Assembly: GCA_029267445.1 (NCBI GenBank) | Contig: JAJUIU010000009.1 | Location: 1 to 64,000, forward strand | DNA length: 64,000 nt | Direction of reading: 5' to 3' | From: Rhodospirillaceae bacterium | GTDB taxonomy: Bacteria; Pseudomonadota; Alphaproteobacteria; Azospirillales; Azospirillaceae | Shown here: positions 18,889-28,058 of the stretch, piece after piece | Layout of the letters: every line of letters starts with the position of its first letter | How positions within the stretch are numbered: position 1 is the first letter of the stretch | Notes under the pieces: generated by a model | What the model was told of the DNA's origin: nothing | What the model saw: the letters and a program-made list of their open reading frames with translations, nothing else | The model's database searches: none | Translations under genes and position numbers: made by a program

Positions 18889-20385
18889 TCACAGCTTGCG
18901 GACTTCGACGAGGAACGCCGACACCTGTTCCGACAGGTGGTCGGCGGCACCGCCCAGCTCGCCGGCGCTTTCCTCCACTGACTGCGAGCTGCGCTTGGTC
19001 TCCGCGGCGGACGCGGTGACGCGGGAGATGGTGCCCGACACCTCGGCCGTCGCCGCCGTCTGCTCCTCCACGGCCGAGGCGATGGCCGTGGTGACGCCGT
19101 CCATGGTGCGGATGCTCCCGCTGATCGCTCCGATGGCGTCCACCGCCTGCTGGGTGGCGCGCTGGATCGACTGCACCTGCTCGGCGATCTCCTCCGTCGC
19201 GCGGGCTGTCTGGGTCGCCAGCGCCTTCACCTCCTGCGCCACCACGGCGAAGCCCTTGCCCGCTTCGCCCGCGCGCGCGGCCTCGATGGTGGCGTTCAAG
19301 GCCAGCAGGTTCGTCTGGCCGGCGATGGACTGGATCAGCCCGACCACCTCCCCGATCCGGCGCGCCGCGTCCGCCAGCCCGGCGACCTGCTGGTTCGACG
19401 CCTCCGCCTGGGCCACCGCCTCGCGGCTCAGCGCCGCCGACTGGGCGATCTGGCGGGCGATCTCCTGCACGGAATGGCTCAGCTCCTCGGCCGCCGCCGC
19501 CGCCATGGACACCTGGGCGTTCGTCTCGTCGGCGTTCCCGGTCATGGTCCGGGCCGTGTCGGTCAGGCTGCCCGCCTGTTCGATCAGCCGGTCGACGATC
19601 GCCTTTACATTGGCGTCGAAGTCGTTCGCCAGCTTCACCCGCCCCGTCGCCACCGACCAGGTCAGCAGCGGGCCGATGTAGCGGCCGCCTTTGTCCTTGA
19701 TGGCGCTGATGCGCAGGTCCAGCGTCTCCTCGCCCAGCCTGATCTTGGTGGCCCAGGGCAGGCGGTCCGGGCTGGCGATGATGCCGCGCTGGTGCGCCGG
19801 GTTCTTGTGGAAGACGTCGACGCTGCTGCCGACCATGTCGTCCACCTTGATCGGCAGCAGGTGCTCCAGCGTCCGCAGCGTGGCGCGCGACGTGTCGTTC
19901 ATGTAGGTGATCACGCCCGTCGCGGGGTCCGCCAGCATGACGGCGACCGGCATCTCGTCCAGCATGCGCAGCAGCTTCTCCCGTTCGCCCTCGGCGCGGA
20001 CCTTCTCGGTCACCACCTCCCAGGTCAGCATCGGGCAGACATAGCGTCCGCCGTCCATCACGGCCGTGATCAGCAGGTCCAGCACCTCGCCGCCGATGGT
20101 GATGCGCGCCCTGTGCGGCAGGTTGCGCGGATCGGACAGCAGCTTGTGCTGGTGCGACGGCACCTTGTGGAAGATGTCGATGCTCTGTCCCAGCATCCGG
20201 TCCACCGGCATCGGCAGGACATGCTCGATCGATTTCAGCGTCCGCCGGGTGGCCGCGTTCATGTAGGTGATGCGGAACCCGTCCAGGTCGCACAGCATCA
20301 CGGCGGTCGGCATCTCCTCCACCATCTGCGCGGAACGCCGCTCATTCGTCGCCTTGCGGCCGACATCGCGGATGAAGCCAAGCAT
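18889..20385 (-). CDS. Soluble methyl-accepting chemotaxis protein with two PAS domains
   Basis: The 498-residue protein has no membrane segment. Two similar PAS domains (about 20-130 and 135-250; both contain ITYMN, then FHK and a closing TW segment) are followed by a signalling domain (about 280-490) with the hairpin-tip sequence [20 protein letters not shown]. It should control CheA in the cytoplasm in response to a redox, ligand or protein input. No haem- or flavin-specific residue can be assigned from sequence alone. It is the first gene of a two-gene operon with the BLUF sensor; a 16-bp palindrome lies 50 bases upstream. Confidence 0.94.
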   Translation of the reverse strand: MLGFIRDVGRKATNERRSAQMVEEMPTAVMLCDLDGFRITYMNAATRRTLKSIEHVLPMPVDRMLGQSIDIFHKVPSHQHKLLSDPRNLPHRARITIGGEVLDLLITAVMDGGRYVCPMLTWEVVTEKVRAEGEREKLLRMLDEMPVAVMLADPATGVITYMNDTSRATLRTLEHLLPIKVDDMVGSSVDVFHKNPAHQRGIIASPDRLPWATKIRLGEETLDLRISAIKDKGGRYIGPLLTWSVATGRVKLANDFDANVKAIVDRLIEQAGSLTDTARTMTGNADETNAQVSMAAAAAEELSHSVQEIARQIAQSAALSREAVAQAEASNQQVAGLADAARRIGEVVGLIQSIAGQTNLLALNATIEAARAGEAGKGFAVVAQEVKALATQTARATEEIAEQVQSIQRATQQAVDAIGAISGSIRTMDGVTTAIASAVEEQTAATAEVSGTISRVTASAAETKRSSQSVEESAGELGGAADHLSEQVSAFLVEVRKL

Positions 20386-20433
20386 CGTCGCCTACCCGAA
20401 TTTGTGGTTAATTTTGCGTTAATGCGAAATACA

Positions 20434-20449
20434 CCCCGATCGATCGGGG
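20434..20449. promoter_or_regulatory. 16-bp perfect palindrome in the chemoreceptor promoter region
   Basis: CCCCGATCGATCGGGG lies between the divergent chemoreceptor and binding-lipoprotein genes, in an otherwise AT-rich stretch (20400-20480) that includes the -10-like TATAGAAT at 20467-20474. It is a good candidate operator for either gene. Confidence 0.4.
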
Positions 20450-20599
20450 GCAATCCTACCCTTAGATATAGAATGATATGTCGCCATTCGGCGTGGCGAC
20501 GGCCAAAGGGCCCGATTGCCGCGCACGCGGCGGGGCCTACGCAGGCGCGCGGTCCGATCGCCTTCAGGAACATCGACCCGTGGAACGGGTTGCTCCGCC

Positions 20600-21337
20600 A
20601 TGTTCCCGGTCATCCTCCGGACCGCCGCCGTCCTTCTCGCATCGCTGCTGCTGGCCGGCTGTCAGGATGCGCGCTTCCCCCGCGATCCGGACGGAACGCT
20701 GGACCGCGTCCTGCGGACGGGCGTCGTCCGCGTCGCCGCCGTGGACAATGTGCCCTGGGTGATCGTCGACGATGACGGCGAGCCGGCCGGGGCGGAAGCG
20801 GAGCTCGTGCGCGCCTTCGCGGCGGACCTGGGGGTGCGGGTCGACTGGCTGCGGGCCCCGGCGTTCGAGGCGTTGGACGCGCTGGAGCGGCGGGACGTCG
20901 ACCTCGCCGTCGGCGGGTTCACGAAGGCGGCGGTCACCATGCACAAGGGCGCCTCGCACACCTTCCCCTACGTGAAGACGTCTCTCGTCGTGGCGGCGGC
21001 ACCGGGCGTGGAACGGCCCGACGGTCTGGACGGACGGACGGTGGCGGTCGGCCCGCAACTGATGGCGGCGGGCCTGGTGGAGGCGGAGGGCGGGCGTCCC
21101 GTGGCCGACACGGGTGCCGTCCCCCTGGTCGCGCTTCCCGACTGGCGGGCGCCCGCGCGTGGGCTCGTCCCCACCGGGATAGTGCTGCGCCGGGACCAGC
21201 ATGTGCTGGCGCTGCCACAGGGGGAGAACGCCTGGATGCTGCGGGTGGAGGATTTCCTCAGGCGGCAGGCGGGCGACATGGGCGCGCGGCTGCGACGGCA
21301 TGACGCGCGATCCGGGCCGCGTTCCGGCCCGCCATGA
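20600..21337 (+). CDS. Substrate-binding lipoprotein, solute-binding family 3-like
   Basis: The 245-residue protein begins with a lipoprotein signal (VLLASLLLAGC) and continues with the SBP_bac_3 pattern: LRTGVVRVAAVDNVPWV, then GEPAGAEAELVRAFAADLG and a DVDLAVGGFT segment. Such proteins usually deliver polar amino acids to an ABC permease, but no permease or ATPase is adjacent. Instead its stop overlaps the start of a CDF-type transporter (ATGA), suggesting a sensory or accessory role for that transporter. Confidence 0.85.
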   Translation: MFPVILRTAAVLLASLLLAGCQDARFPRDPDGTLDRVLRTGVVRVAAVDNVPWVIVDDDGEPAGAEAELVRAFAADLGVRVDWLRAPAFEALDALERRDVDLAVGGFTKAAVTMHKGASHTFPYVKTSLVVAAAPGVERPDGLDGRTVAVGPQLMAAGLVEAEGGRPVADTGAVPLVALPDWRAPARGLVPTGIVLRRDQHVLALPQGENAWMLRVEDFLRRQAGDMGARLRRHDARSGPRSGPP

Positions 21338-22299
21338 GCCCGCACCGACCGCCCCGCCTTCCGGAGGCGCAGCGGCGCGGTATCGCCCGGGCGCGCCGGC
21401 TGCAATGGATCTGGCTGGTCTTCCTGGCCAGCATCGTGACCGTCATCTATCTCGCACTCGGCAACTCCCAGGCGATGAAGACCGCCTGGGTGGAGGACAT
21501 GCTGAGTTTCGTCCCCCCGATCGCCTTCCTGACCGCGACCTGGATCGAGGACTGGCCGCCCGACCGGCGCTTCCCCATCGGCTACATCCGGGTCACCTCC
21601 ATCGCCCATCTGGTCAGCGCGGTGGCCTTGGCGTGCGTCGGCCTGTTCCTGGTCTATGACGGAGCCGCCGCGCTGATCCGGACCGAGCACCCCACGATCG
21701 GCAGCGTTGAGCTGTTCGGGACCAGCGTCTGGATGGGCTGGCTGATGATCGCGGCGCTGGCCTACAGCGTCGTGCCGCCGGTCGTCTTCGGCCGGCTGAA
21801 GATGCGCCCGGCGCGGGAGCTGCACGACAAGGTGCTGTGGGCCGACGCGCTGATGAACAAGGCCGACTGGATGACGGGCGTGGCCGCCATGGCCGGCATC
21901 GTCGGGATCGGCTTCGGCCTATGGTGGGCCGACGCGGCGGCGGCCCTGTTCATCGCCGTGGACGTGCTACGCGACGGTGTGCGCCACACGCTGGCGGCTG
22001 TCCGCGACCTGATGGACGAGGTGCCGCGCAGCGTCGACGACAGGGAGGTGGACCCGCTGCCCGGCCGCGTGCGCGCCGCCGTGGCCGACCTGCCCTGGGT
22101 GGCCGAAAGCCGTGTCCGCCTGCGGGAGGAGGGGAGGTTCATCACCGGCACGGTCTATCTCAAGCCCCGCGACGGCACGGTCGACCCCCACCGCCTCGCC
22201 GAGGCGGAGTCCATGGTCCGGGGACTGCACTGGCGGGTGGACCACGTCTCCCTGGTCGCTGTGCCCGACCTTTCGGACGTGCGGGCCGCCCCCGTTTAG
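21334..22299 (+). CDS. Cation diffusion facilitator (CDF) family transporter
   Basis: The 321-residue protein has about five or six membrane helices followed by a cytoplasmic domain (about 225-310, VRAAVADLPWVAESRVRLRE) of CDF type. The family exports Zn2+, Co2+, Fe2+ or Mn2+ in exchange for protons. The usual HxxxD metal site of helix 2 reads WVEDMLSFVPP here, whereas helix 5 keeps an ADALMNKADWM segment, so this is a divergent branch whose metal cannot be predicted. It is translationally coupled to the binding lipoprotein. Confidence 0.85.
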   Translation: MSPHRPPRLPEAQRRGIARARRLQWIWLVFLASIVTVIYLALGNSQAMKTAWVEDMLSFVPPIAFLTATWIEDWPPDRRFPIGYIRVTSIAHLVSAVALACVGLFLVYDGAAALIRTEHPTIGSVELFGTSVWMGWLMIAALAYSVVPPVVFGRLKMRPARELHDKVLWADALMNKADWMTGVAAMAGIVGIGFGLWWADAAAALFIAVDVLRDGVRHTLAAVRDLMDEVPRSVDDREVDPLPGRVRAAVADLPWVAESRVRLREEGRFITGTVYLKPRDGTVDPHRLAEAESMVRGLHWRVDHVSLVAVPDLSDVRAAPV

Positions 22300-22775
22300 C
22301 GCGATGTATCGCCCTTCGCCTGCAAGGCGCGCAGGAAGGCGACGATGTCCGCCCGCTCCGGGGCCGTCACCCTGCTGCCATAGCCGTACATGATGCCCCG
22401 CCCATGCTCGATCACGCGCAGCAGGTGCCCGTCCGGGGCCTCGCGAAGCCGGGGATCGTGGAAGGATGGCGGGGCCACCGACAGGATCGTCCGCACCGGC
22501 CCGTCGCCATGGCCGGCGGCGCCGTGGCAGGGCGCGCAGAAGACCCGGTAGAGGTCCGCACCCCGCGCCGCGGCGTCCCAGTCGGCCGGGTAGGGGTTGG
22601 CCGGGTAGGGGTTGACCGGGGCGGCGGCCTCCATCGCCACGGCACCATCCGGCGGGTCCATGGCGCCGGACACGCCCGGCGGCCGGGCCGGGTCGTAGGG
22701 GCGTACCGGCGCCGGGCCGGACAGGTCGCAGCCCGCCACCGCCAGCGCGCAGAGCAGAAGCGCCGCCCGTCTCAT
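22296..22775 (-). CDS. Monoheme c-type cytochrome lipoprotein (ActE-like)
   Basis: The 159-residue protein has a lipobox (LAVAGC, Cys16) and one haem c site, CAPCH, with Met-containing C-terminal segments (GIMYGYGSRV) that could supply the distal ligand. The length, lipid anchor and position behind an ActA-ActB pair match ActE of alternative complex III. It lies ten bases after the ActB-like stop and overlaps the convergent CDF gene by four bases. The linker contains a short repeat (NPYPANPYPADW). Confidence 0.85.
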   Translation of the reverse strand: MRRAALLLCALAVAGCDLSGPAPVRPYDPARPPGVSGAMDPPDGAVAMEAAAPVNPYPANPYPADWDAAARGADLYRVFCAPCHGAAGHGDGPVRTILSVAPPSFHDPRLREAPDGHLLRVIEHGRGIMYGYGSRVTAPERADIVAFLRALQAKGDTSR

Positions 22776-22785
22776 CCGGCCCCCC

Positions 22786-25638
22786 TCATGCGGTCCCCGT
22801 ATCCACCTTGGCGAGATAGCGGGTGCGCGGCTCCGTCCCCAGCTCCACCAGCAGGCCGTAGCTGCGGCCCAGCCGCTGCGCCCTGGCGACGGCGCTGTCC
22901 GGGTCGTTCAGGTCGCCGAAGCTGAACACGTCCGTCGGGCAGGCGGACTGGCAGGCGGTGCGGATCTCCCCGTCGGCGATCGGTCGCCCGTCCATCTTGG
23001 CCTGGATTCGGGCGGCGCTGATCCGCTGGACGCAGAAGGTGCACTTTTCCATCACCCCGCGCGCCCGCACGGTGACGTCCGGGTTCCACTGCGCCCCGGC
23101 CTCCCCCGCCACCCGGTCCGCATAGTCCAGATAGTTGAACCGCCGCACCTCGTAGGGGCAGTAGGCGGCACAGGTCCGCGTGCCGATGCAGCGGTTGTAG
23201 ATCATCTGGTTCAGCCCGTCCGGCCCGTGCACCGTGGCGTGGACCGGGCAGCCCACCTCGCAGGGCGCCTTCTCGCAATGCATGCACAGCACGGGCAGGA
23301 AGTCGTCCCCGTACGTCTCCACCCGCAGCCAGTGCATCGCCCGGCCGCGCATCACCTCCTCCCGCCCGACGGTGGGCACGTTGTTCTCCGCCTGGCAGGC
23401 GATGACGCAGGCGTTGCAGCCGATGCAGGCGTCCAGGTCGATCGTCATGGCCCAGGCGTTCACCGGATAGGTCCAGCGCTCCTCCCCGTCGCGGTCGTAC
23501 AGTCCGGGCCCCTGGGTCCGGCGCGGTTCGGGCGACAGCACCGGCTCCACCAGCGGCACGGTGCGGATCAGCGGGGCCGGCGGCGGCCCGGCCGTGGAGG
23601 CCAGCGCCAGGGCGGGCGGGTCGGCCACGCCGCCAGCGGCGATGGTTCCCGCGGCACGCCAGGGTGCCTCCGCCGGGCGCAGGGCATAGGCGTCGTGCCC
23701 CAGCCCGTCGGCCGCGTCCGCCGCACCGGCGGGCAGCGGCGGTCCGTAGCCCAGATGCAGCACGACCGTGCCCGGCGCCTGATCGGGGGAAACCCAGGCC
23801 GGGCCGCTGACGGCGGCCTCGCCCACCCGCACGGTGACCGCCTCGCCGGTGGCGACCCCCAGTTCGGCCGCGAGGTCCGTCCCGATCCAGACCAGGTTTC
23901 CCCAGGTCGCCGCCGTGAACGGCTTCGGCAGCTCCTGCAGCCAGGCGTTCCCGGCGTGGCGGCCGTCCAGCACGGTGGGGTCGGGCCGGAACAGCACCTC
24001 CACCACGCCCGTCTCCGTGACCTCGGCACTGCCGCCATCCGCCGGCGGCAGGTCGGCGGCGATGCTCGGCGTCACGGCCGCCGCCGCCGTATCCGGGATG
24101 AGCCCCTGCCGCAGGGCGGCGGTCCAGGCCTCCTCGAAGCGCTCCGCCGGCCAGTGTCCCGCCCAGGTCTCCCGCACCAGTGCTTGCGCCGGGCGGGGCT
24201 CTCCCGCCAGTGCGGCCAGCAGTTCCGCCGCCTGCAGGCCCTGGACCAGCGGGCGCACCGTCGGCTGCTGGGTGTGGACGGTGCCGTCGATCCCGCGCGG
24301 GTCGCCCCAGCTTTCCAGCGCGTGGAGCGTGGGGATGCGCCAACGCGCGGCAAGGCTCGTCGCCTCCGGCCCGCGCCCCAGATGAATGGTCAGCGGCACA
24401 AGCTCCAGCAGCGCGCCGAAGCCCCAGGCGCGGGGTGCCGCATGGACCGGGTCGACATCCAGCATGACCAGGGTCTCGACTGTCCCCGCCGCCATGGCGT
24501 CGACCAGGGCCTGCAGTCCCTCGTCGGCCGACGGCGGCGGCGTCACCGGCTCGACCGCCCGAAGGGTGGTACCGAACTGTCCCAGCCGGGCGGCGATGGA
24601 CAGCGCCCGCGCCTGGGCCGCGACCGGCAGCCGCTCCCCGGCCAGCAGCAACCCCGGCCTGCCCGGCGCCACCAGCGCTTCCGTCGCGCGGGCCACCCAG
24701 GCCCGCTCGATCAGCGTCAGGTCGGCCGGCGCATCCGGGGTGTGGAGGCCCAGCAGCTCCGCCAGCGCGTCCAGCAGCAGCGGCATGCGCCCCTCCCGCA
24801 CGGCCAGCCGGTGGTCCGCGCGGGCGCCGGTCAGGGTCTTCGCCGCCTCCGCCACCAGCACCGGCCGCACCCGCCGCTCGCCCGCCAGCATGGCGCGACG
24901 GCGCACGGCCCAGGCACCCGCCTGTTCCATCTGCGCCGGTCCTGGTCCCAGCGGGTCGGCGCCGACGCAGACCACGGCTCCGGCCGCCGCGATGTCCGCC
25001 CTGATCTCCAGCGGCCGGCCGAACGCGCGGGCGGCGGCCTCCGTCCGCCCGTCCGCCAGCGGGGCCCAGCGGTGCACCCGCATCTCCGGCAGGCGGGCGC
25101 GCAGGTCGTCCATCAGCCGCAGCGTGGTCGGGGCGGTCACCGGCCCCGTCAGCAGCCGCAGCCCCGCCCCCTTCGTCCCGGCCAGCGTGTCCGCAAGTTC
25201 CGCCAGCCGCGTGTCCAGCGCCGCCCGTGTCACCGGCTCCCCGTCCAGAACCGGTTCCGGCAGGCGATCTGGATCGTAGAGGGACAGCGCCTCCGCCTGG
25301 GTGAAGACGCTGGCGGCGGTGGGGTTGGCGGCGCTCTGCCCATGGCCGTCCAGGCGGGTGGGGCGGCCCATATGCACCTCCGCCACCACGGGCTGGGCGT
25401 ACCCGTCCATCACCGTGGCCGTGGCGTAGAAGCGCGGGCGGCCGGGAACGAGGTTCTCCGGCTGGCGCACATAGGGTACCGCCTCCGCCGGCGGGCCGTC
25501 GTCGCACCCCGCCGCCATCAGGGCGATGCTGGCGCCCATCGCCTTCAGCACGCCCCGCCGCGTCGGCTCCGGCAGGGTGTCGATGGCGGGGAACCCGTCC
25601 CGTATCGGGTGGGGCCTCATGGCGGATGGCCCTGTCAT
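22786..25638 (-). CDS. actB: ActB-like molybdopterin-oxidoreductase/ferredoxin fusion protein of alternative complex III type
   Basis: The 950-residue protein carries a Tat signal (RRGVLKAMGAS), a long domain related to molybdopterin oxidoreductases, and from about residue 700 a ferredoxin-like domain with four cysteine clusters (CIGCNACVIAC, CMHCEKAPCEVGCP, CIGTRTCAAYCP, CTFCV...CQSACP). The CIGTRTC...YEVRRFNYLDY stretch is characteristic of ActB. In alternative complex III, ActB sits on the periplasmic face and links quinol oxidation to cytochromes. The start at 25638 overlaps the ActA stop (ATGA); an ATG at 25620 is the alternative. No NrfD-like membrane subunit follows. Confidence 0.9.
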   Translation of the reverse strand: MTGPSAMRPHPIRDGFPAIDTLPEPTRRGVLKAMGASIALMAAGCDDGPPAEAVPYVRQPENLVPGRPRFYATATVMDGYAQPVVAEVHMGRPTRLDGHGQSAANPTAASVFTQAEALSLYDPDRLPEPVLDGEPVTRAALDTRLAELADTLAGTKGAGLRLLTGPVTAPTTLRLMDDLRARLPEMRVHRWAPLADGRTEAAARAFGRPLEIRADIAAAGAVVCVGADPLGPGPAQMEQAGAWAVRRRAMLAGERRVRPVLVAEAAKTLTGARADHRLAVREGRMPLLLDALAELLGLHTPDAPADLTLIERAWVARATEALVAPGRPGLLLAGERLPVAAQARALSIAARLGQFGTTLRAVEPVTPPPSADEGLQALVDAMAAGTVETLVMLDVDPVHAAPRAWGFGALLELVPLTIHLGRGPEATSLAARWRIPTLHALESWGDPRGIDGTVHTQQPTVRPLVQGLQAAELLAALAGEPRPAQALVRETWAGHWPAERFEEAWTAALRQGLIPDTAAAAVTPSIAADLPPADGGSAEVTETGVVEVLFRPDPTVLDGRHAGNAWLQELPKPFTAATWGNLVWIGTDLAAELGVATGEAVTVRVGEAAVSGPAWVSPDQAPGTVVLHLGYGPPLPAGAADAADGLGHDAYALRPAEAPWRAAGTIAAGGVADPPALALASTAGPPPAPLIRTVPLVEPVLSPEPRRTQGPGLYDRDGEERWTYPVNAWAMTIDLDACIGCNACVIACQAENNVPTVGREEVMRGRAMHWLRVETYGDDFLPVLCMHCEKAPCEVGCPVHATVHGPDGLNQMIYNRCIGTRTCAAYCPYEVRRFNYLDYADRVAGEAGAQWNPDVTVRARGVMEKCTFCVQRISAARIQAKMDGRPIADGEIRTACQSACPTDVFSFGDLNDPDSAVARAQRLGRSYGLLVELGTEPRTRYLAKVDTGTA

Positions 25639-26270
25639 CGGTGGCAGACATAGCAATGGTCGAGGCGGGACGGCTCGATCCCGTACAGCGCCAGCAACGC
25701 CCCGCCCTCGTGGGCCGGGGGCGGCGGGGCGGCGGCTGTACGGAACTGGGCGCCCGGCGGTCCCAGCGCCGGGGCCGGGTCGCGGTGGCAGTCCAGGCAC
25801 CATTGCATGGTGAACTCCCGCACCGGGAAGACGCGGATCATGGTTTCCACCGGCCCGTGGCAGGTGGCGCAGCCGATGCCGCGCGCCACATGGATGCCGT
25901 GGTGGAAGTAGACCCCCTCCTGAAGCGGCCGCACCCGGTTCCAGGCCACGCGCCAGTCCAGCTCCGGCTTGGGGTCGAGCGCCAGATGGCAGGAGGCGCA
26001 GGTCCATTGCTGCGGATAACCCGCCTCCGGCCCCTTGGCGACGCTGGTGTGGCACATGCGGCAGCCGATGCCGATCTCCCCCGCGTGCAGCCGGTGGCTG
26101 AAGTCCGAAGGCTGCGGCACCGCCGCCTGCGCGCCGGTGGCGGCCCCCGTCAGCCTTGCCGGATCGATCACCCCGCGCGCCACCAGCCCCGCCAGCACCA
26201 GCGCCAGCACGGCCAGTGCCACCGCCGCGCGCAGGATCGTGTCGGCCCGTCTTGGGAAGAGCTGGGGCAT
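25635..26270 (-). CDS. actA: ActA-like pentaheme c-type cytochrome
   Basis: The 211-residue protein has one N-terminal membrane anchor (ILRAAVALAVLALVLAGLVA) and five haem c motifs (CRMCH, CASCH, CATCH, CLDCH, CYVCH) in a periplasmic domain, matching ActA/cytochrome c7-type subunits of alternative complex III. GGGAG lies nine bases before the ATG. It is the first gene of the three-gene minus-strand set and would accept electrons from the ActB clusters. Confidence 0.92.
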   Translation of the reverse strand: MPQLFPRRADTILRAAVALAVLALVLAGLVARGVIDPARLTGAATGAQAAVPQPSDFSHRLHAGEIGIGCRMCHTSVAKGPEAGYPQQWTCASCHLALDPKPELDWRVAWNRVRPLQEGVYFHHGIHVARGIGCATCHGPVETMIRVFPVREFTMQWCLDCHRDPAPALGPPGAQFRTAAAPPPPAHEGGALLALYGIEPSRLDHCYVCHR

Positions 26271-26431
26271 CGGCAGGCTCCCGGCGGCGGCCCCGCGAAG
26301 GCCACTCCGGCCCGGTCGGCATCCCTCCGGCAACGCCGGGGCCGTGCGCCGGTTCCCCGCCCCGTCTGCAACCATGCGCTCCGGACCGGGTTTCATCACC
26401 GGGCGACGCGGACGGGGCGGGAGGGGTCGGC

Positions 26432-27280
26432 ATGAGGGGAAGGAACCGGCACGCCGCCTTGGCACTGATGGCCCTGGCCCTGCTCGCCGGCTGCAAGGAG
26501 CCGCATGCCGAGCGGTCCCGCGACGGGGAGGCGAAGGAGACGGCGGCCAACGACCGGCCCTACTTCCCCGACCTTCCCAAGGTTCAGGGGGCCGGCGACC
26601 TGCCACCAGAGGGCGACGCGGTCCAGCGCGGCCAGTACGTGATGACCAGCGGCGGCGGGGGCGGGGTTCGCAACGCCTGCCTGCTCTGCCACGGGGTGGA
26701 CGGGTCGGGGGACGCGGCGGGCGGAGTTCCCCGCATCGGCGGCATGCCGGCGGGCGGAGTTCCCCGCATCGGCGGCATGCCCGCCCCCTACCTGTGGGGC
26801 GCCATGCGGGCCTATGCCTACGACCTGCGTCCGCATCCGGTGATGACGCCCATCGCCAAGGCGCTGGCCGAGGATGACTGGTGGACCGTGTCCGCCTACT
26901 ACGCCTCCCGGCGGACCGCTCCCGGCATCACCCCGCCCGCGCCGGAGCGCGACCTCCTCACACGGGGCGCCATCCTGCACGCCCAGGGGGACAAGGCGGC
27001 CGGGTTGCAACCTTGCGCCGCCTGCCACGGGCCGACCGCGATGGGGAAAAGTCCGATCATTCCCCCGCTCGCCGGCCAGCACGCCGCCTACACCGCCGAC
27101 CAGCTCCGCCGCTGGAGGGAGGGGCTGCGCAAGGACGACCCGCTGGCCAGCATGCGGGCCGTGGCCGTCCGCCTGTCCGACCGCGACATCGACGCCGTCG
27201 CCGCCTACTATGCCAGCCTGACGGCGGAGTGGACGGGTGCGGAAGGCGCCGACCATCACAATGGCAAGGCTCACGACTGA
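26432..27280 (+). CDS. Diheme c-type cytochrome lipoprotein
   Basis: The 282-residue protein starts with a lipobox (ALALLAGC) and has two cytochrome c domains with CLLCH and CAACH sites (cytochrome c4/c553-like tandem). It is transcribed divergently from the ActA gene with 161 bases between starts, so the two units probably share regulation and this cytochrome may be the electron acceptor of the complex. An 11-residue unit (GGVPRIGGMPA) just after the first haem is duplicated in tandem. GGGAGGGG precedes the start. Confidence 0.9.
   Translation: MRGRNRHAALALMALALLAGCKEPHAERSRDGEAKETAANDRPYFPDLPKVQGAGDLPPEGDAVQRGQYVMTSGGGGGVRNACLLCHGVDGSGDAAGGVPRIGGMPAGGVPRIGGMPAPYLWGAMRAYAYDLRPHPVMTPIAKALAEDDWWTVSAYYASRRTAPGITPPAPERDLLTRGAILHAQGDKAAGLQPCAACHGPTAMGKSPIIPPLAGQHAAYTADQLRRWREGLRKDDPLASMRAVAVRLSDRDIDAVAAYYASLTAEWTGAEGADHHNGKAHD
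26715..26781. repeat. 33-bp in-frame tandem duplication within the diheme cytochrome gene
   Basis: Two identical 33-base units (26715-26747 and 26748-26780, plus one shared base) encode GGVPRIGGMPA twice. The copies are identical at the DNA level, which implies a recent duplication or concerted slippage. The insertion lengthens the segment after the first haem-binding CLLCH without breaking the frame. Confidence 0.9.
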
Positions 27281-28058
27281 AGGGTGGCGTGGCGCGTATT
27301 CCGACCGGGGCTTCACGATCCTTCCGGCGGTCGTCGAGCTCGCGACGGTGAGAGCGGCGGTCGCCGCGATCGAGCGGTTCCAGCAGGTCGTCCAGACTTT
27401 GCCGCCCGAGCGTTCCAGCCCGCACGTCTTCGAACGTGATCTGCCCGATCACCGTCGCGGCGGCATCCCCGCCGCCGCCGTGGGCGACGCCCTGTTCATC
27501 ATCGGCGATCTTGGGCGGACCCTGCCGGAACTGATCCCCCTGATCGCGCAGCCTGCCCTGGTCTCCCTGGCGCGGGCGTTGCTGGAGACCGACGACATCC
27601 GCTGCCACTTCGCCAACGTGACCATGAAGGCGCCCCGGGTCGGCAGCGGCATCGCCTGGCACCGCGACTTCCCCAACCGCTACCTCTGCCCGCGCGGGTC
27701 GACCTTCCTGCGCATGATGATCTGCCTGGACGGCATGGACGCGGAAAGCGGCGCGACCCGCTTCGCGGTCGGTTCGCACCGTCTTTCCGACGACGCGGCG
27801 GAAGGCCGCTTCGGCAAAGGGCATCCGTCGCCTCCGTTGGAGCCTTTGGAAACGGCCGTGTGTCCCGCCGGCTCGGTCGTCGTCATCCACCCCAAGGTCA
27901 TCCATGGGGGGCCGCCCAATATCAGCGGCCGTCCCCGCCGCAACATCGTCGTCCAATGGGGCCGGGCCGACGACCCGATCCGCCCGGATCTGTCGATGAA
28001 CGCCGAGACGCTGACCGGGCTCACGCCGGAGGCGATGATCACCCTCTGCTCACCCTGA
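27261..28058 (+). CDS. Phytanoyl-CoA dioxygenase (PhyH) family oxygenase
   Basis: The 265-residue protein has the double-stranded beta-helix iron site of PhyH proteins: His-x-Asp in IAWHRDFPNRYL and the distal His in HPKVIHGGPP, with a downstream Arg (RPRRNIVVQW) for 2-oxoglutarate. It should be a soluble Fe(II)/2-oxoglutarate-dependent hydroxylase; the substrate is unknown. The ATG at 27261 overlaps the end of the cytochrome gene by 20 bases; a GTG at 27237 is an alternative. Its stop abuts the convergent SRPBCC stop with no gap. Confidence 0.85.
   Translation: MARLTTEGWRGAYSDRGFTILPAVVELATVRAAVAAIERFQQVVQTLPPERSSPHVFERDLPDHRRGGIPAAAVGDALFIIGDLGRTLPELIPLIAQPALVSLARALLETDDIRCHFANVTMKAPRVGSGIAWHRDFPNRYLCPRGSTFLRMMICLDGMDAESGATRFAVGSHRLSDDAAEGRFGKGHPSPPLEPLETAVCPAGSVVVIHPKVIHGGPPNISGRPRRNIVVQWGRADDPIRPDLSMNAETLTGLTPEAMITLCSP

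Noticed and set aside
20600-21337. Substrate-binding protein for the opp transporter
   Set aside because: It is an SBP family 3-like lipoprotein coupled to a CDF transporter and lies 19 kb from the opp genes; Opp systems use a different, larger binding-protein family.
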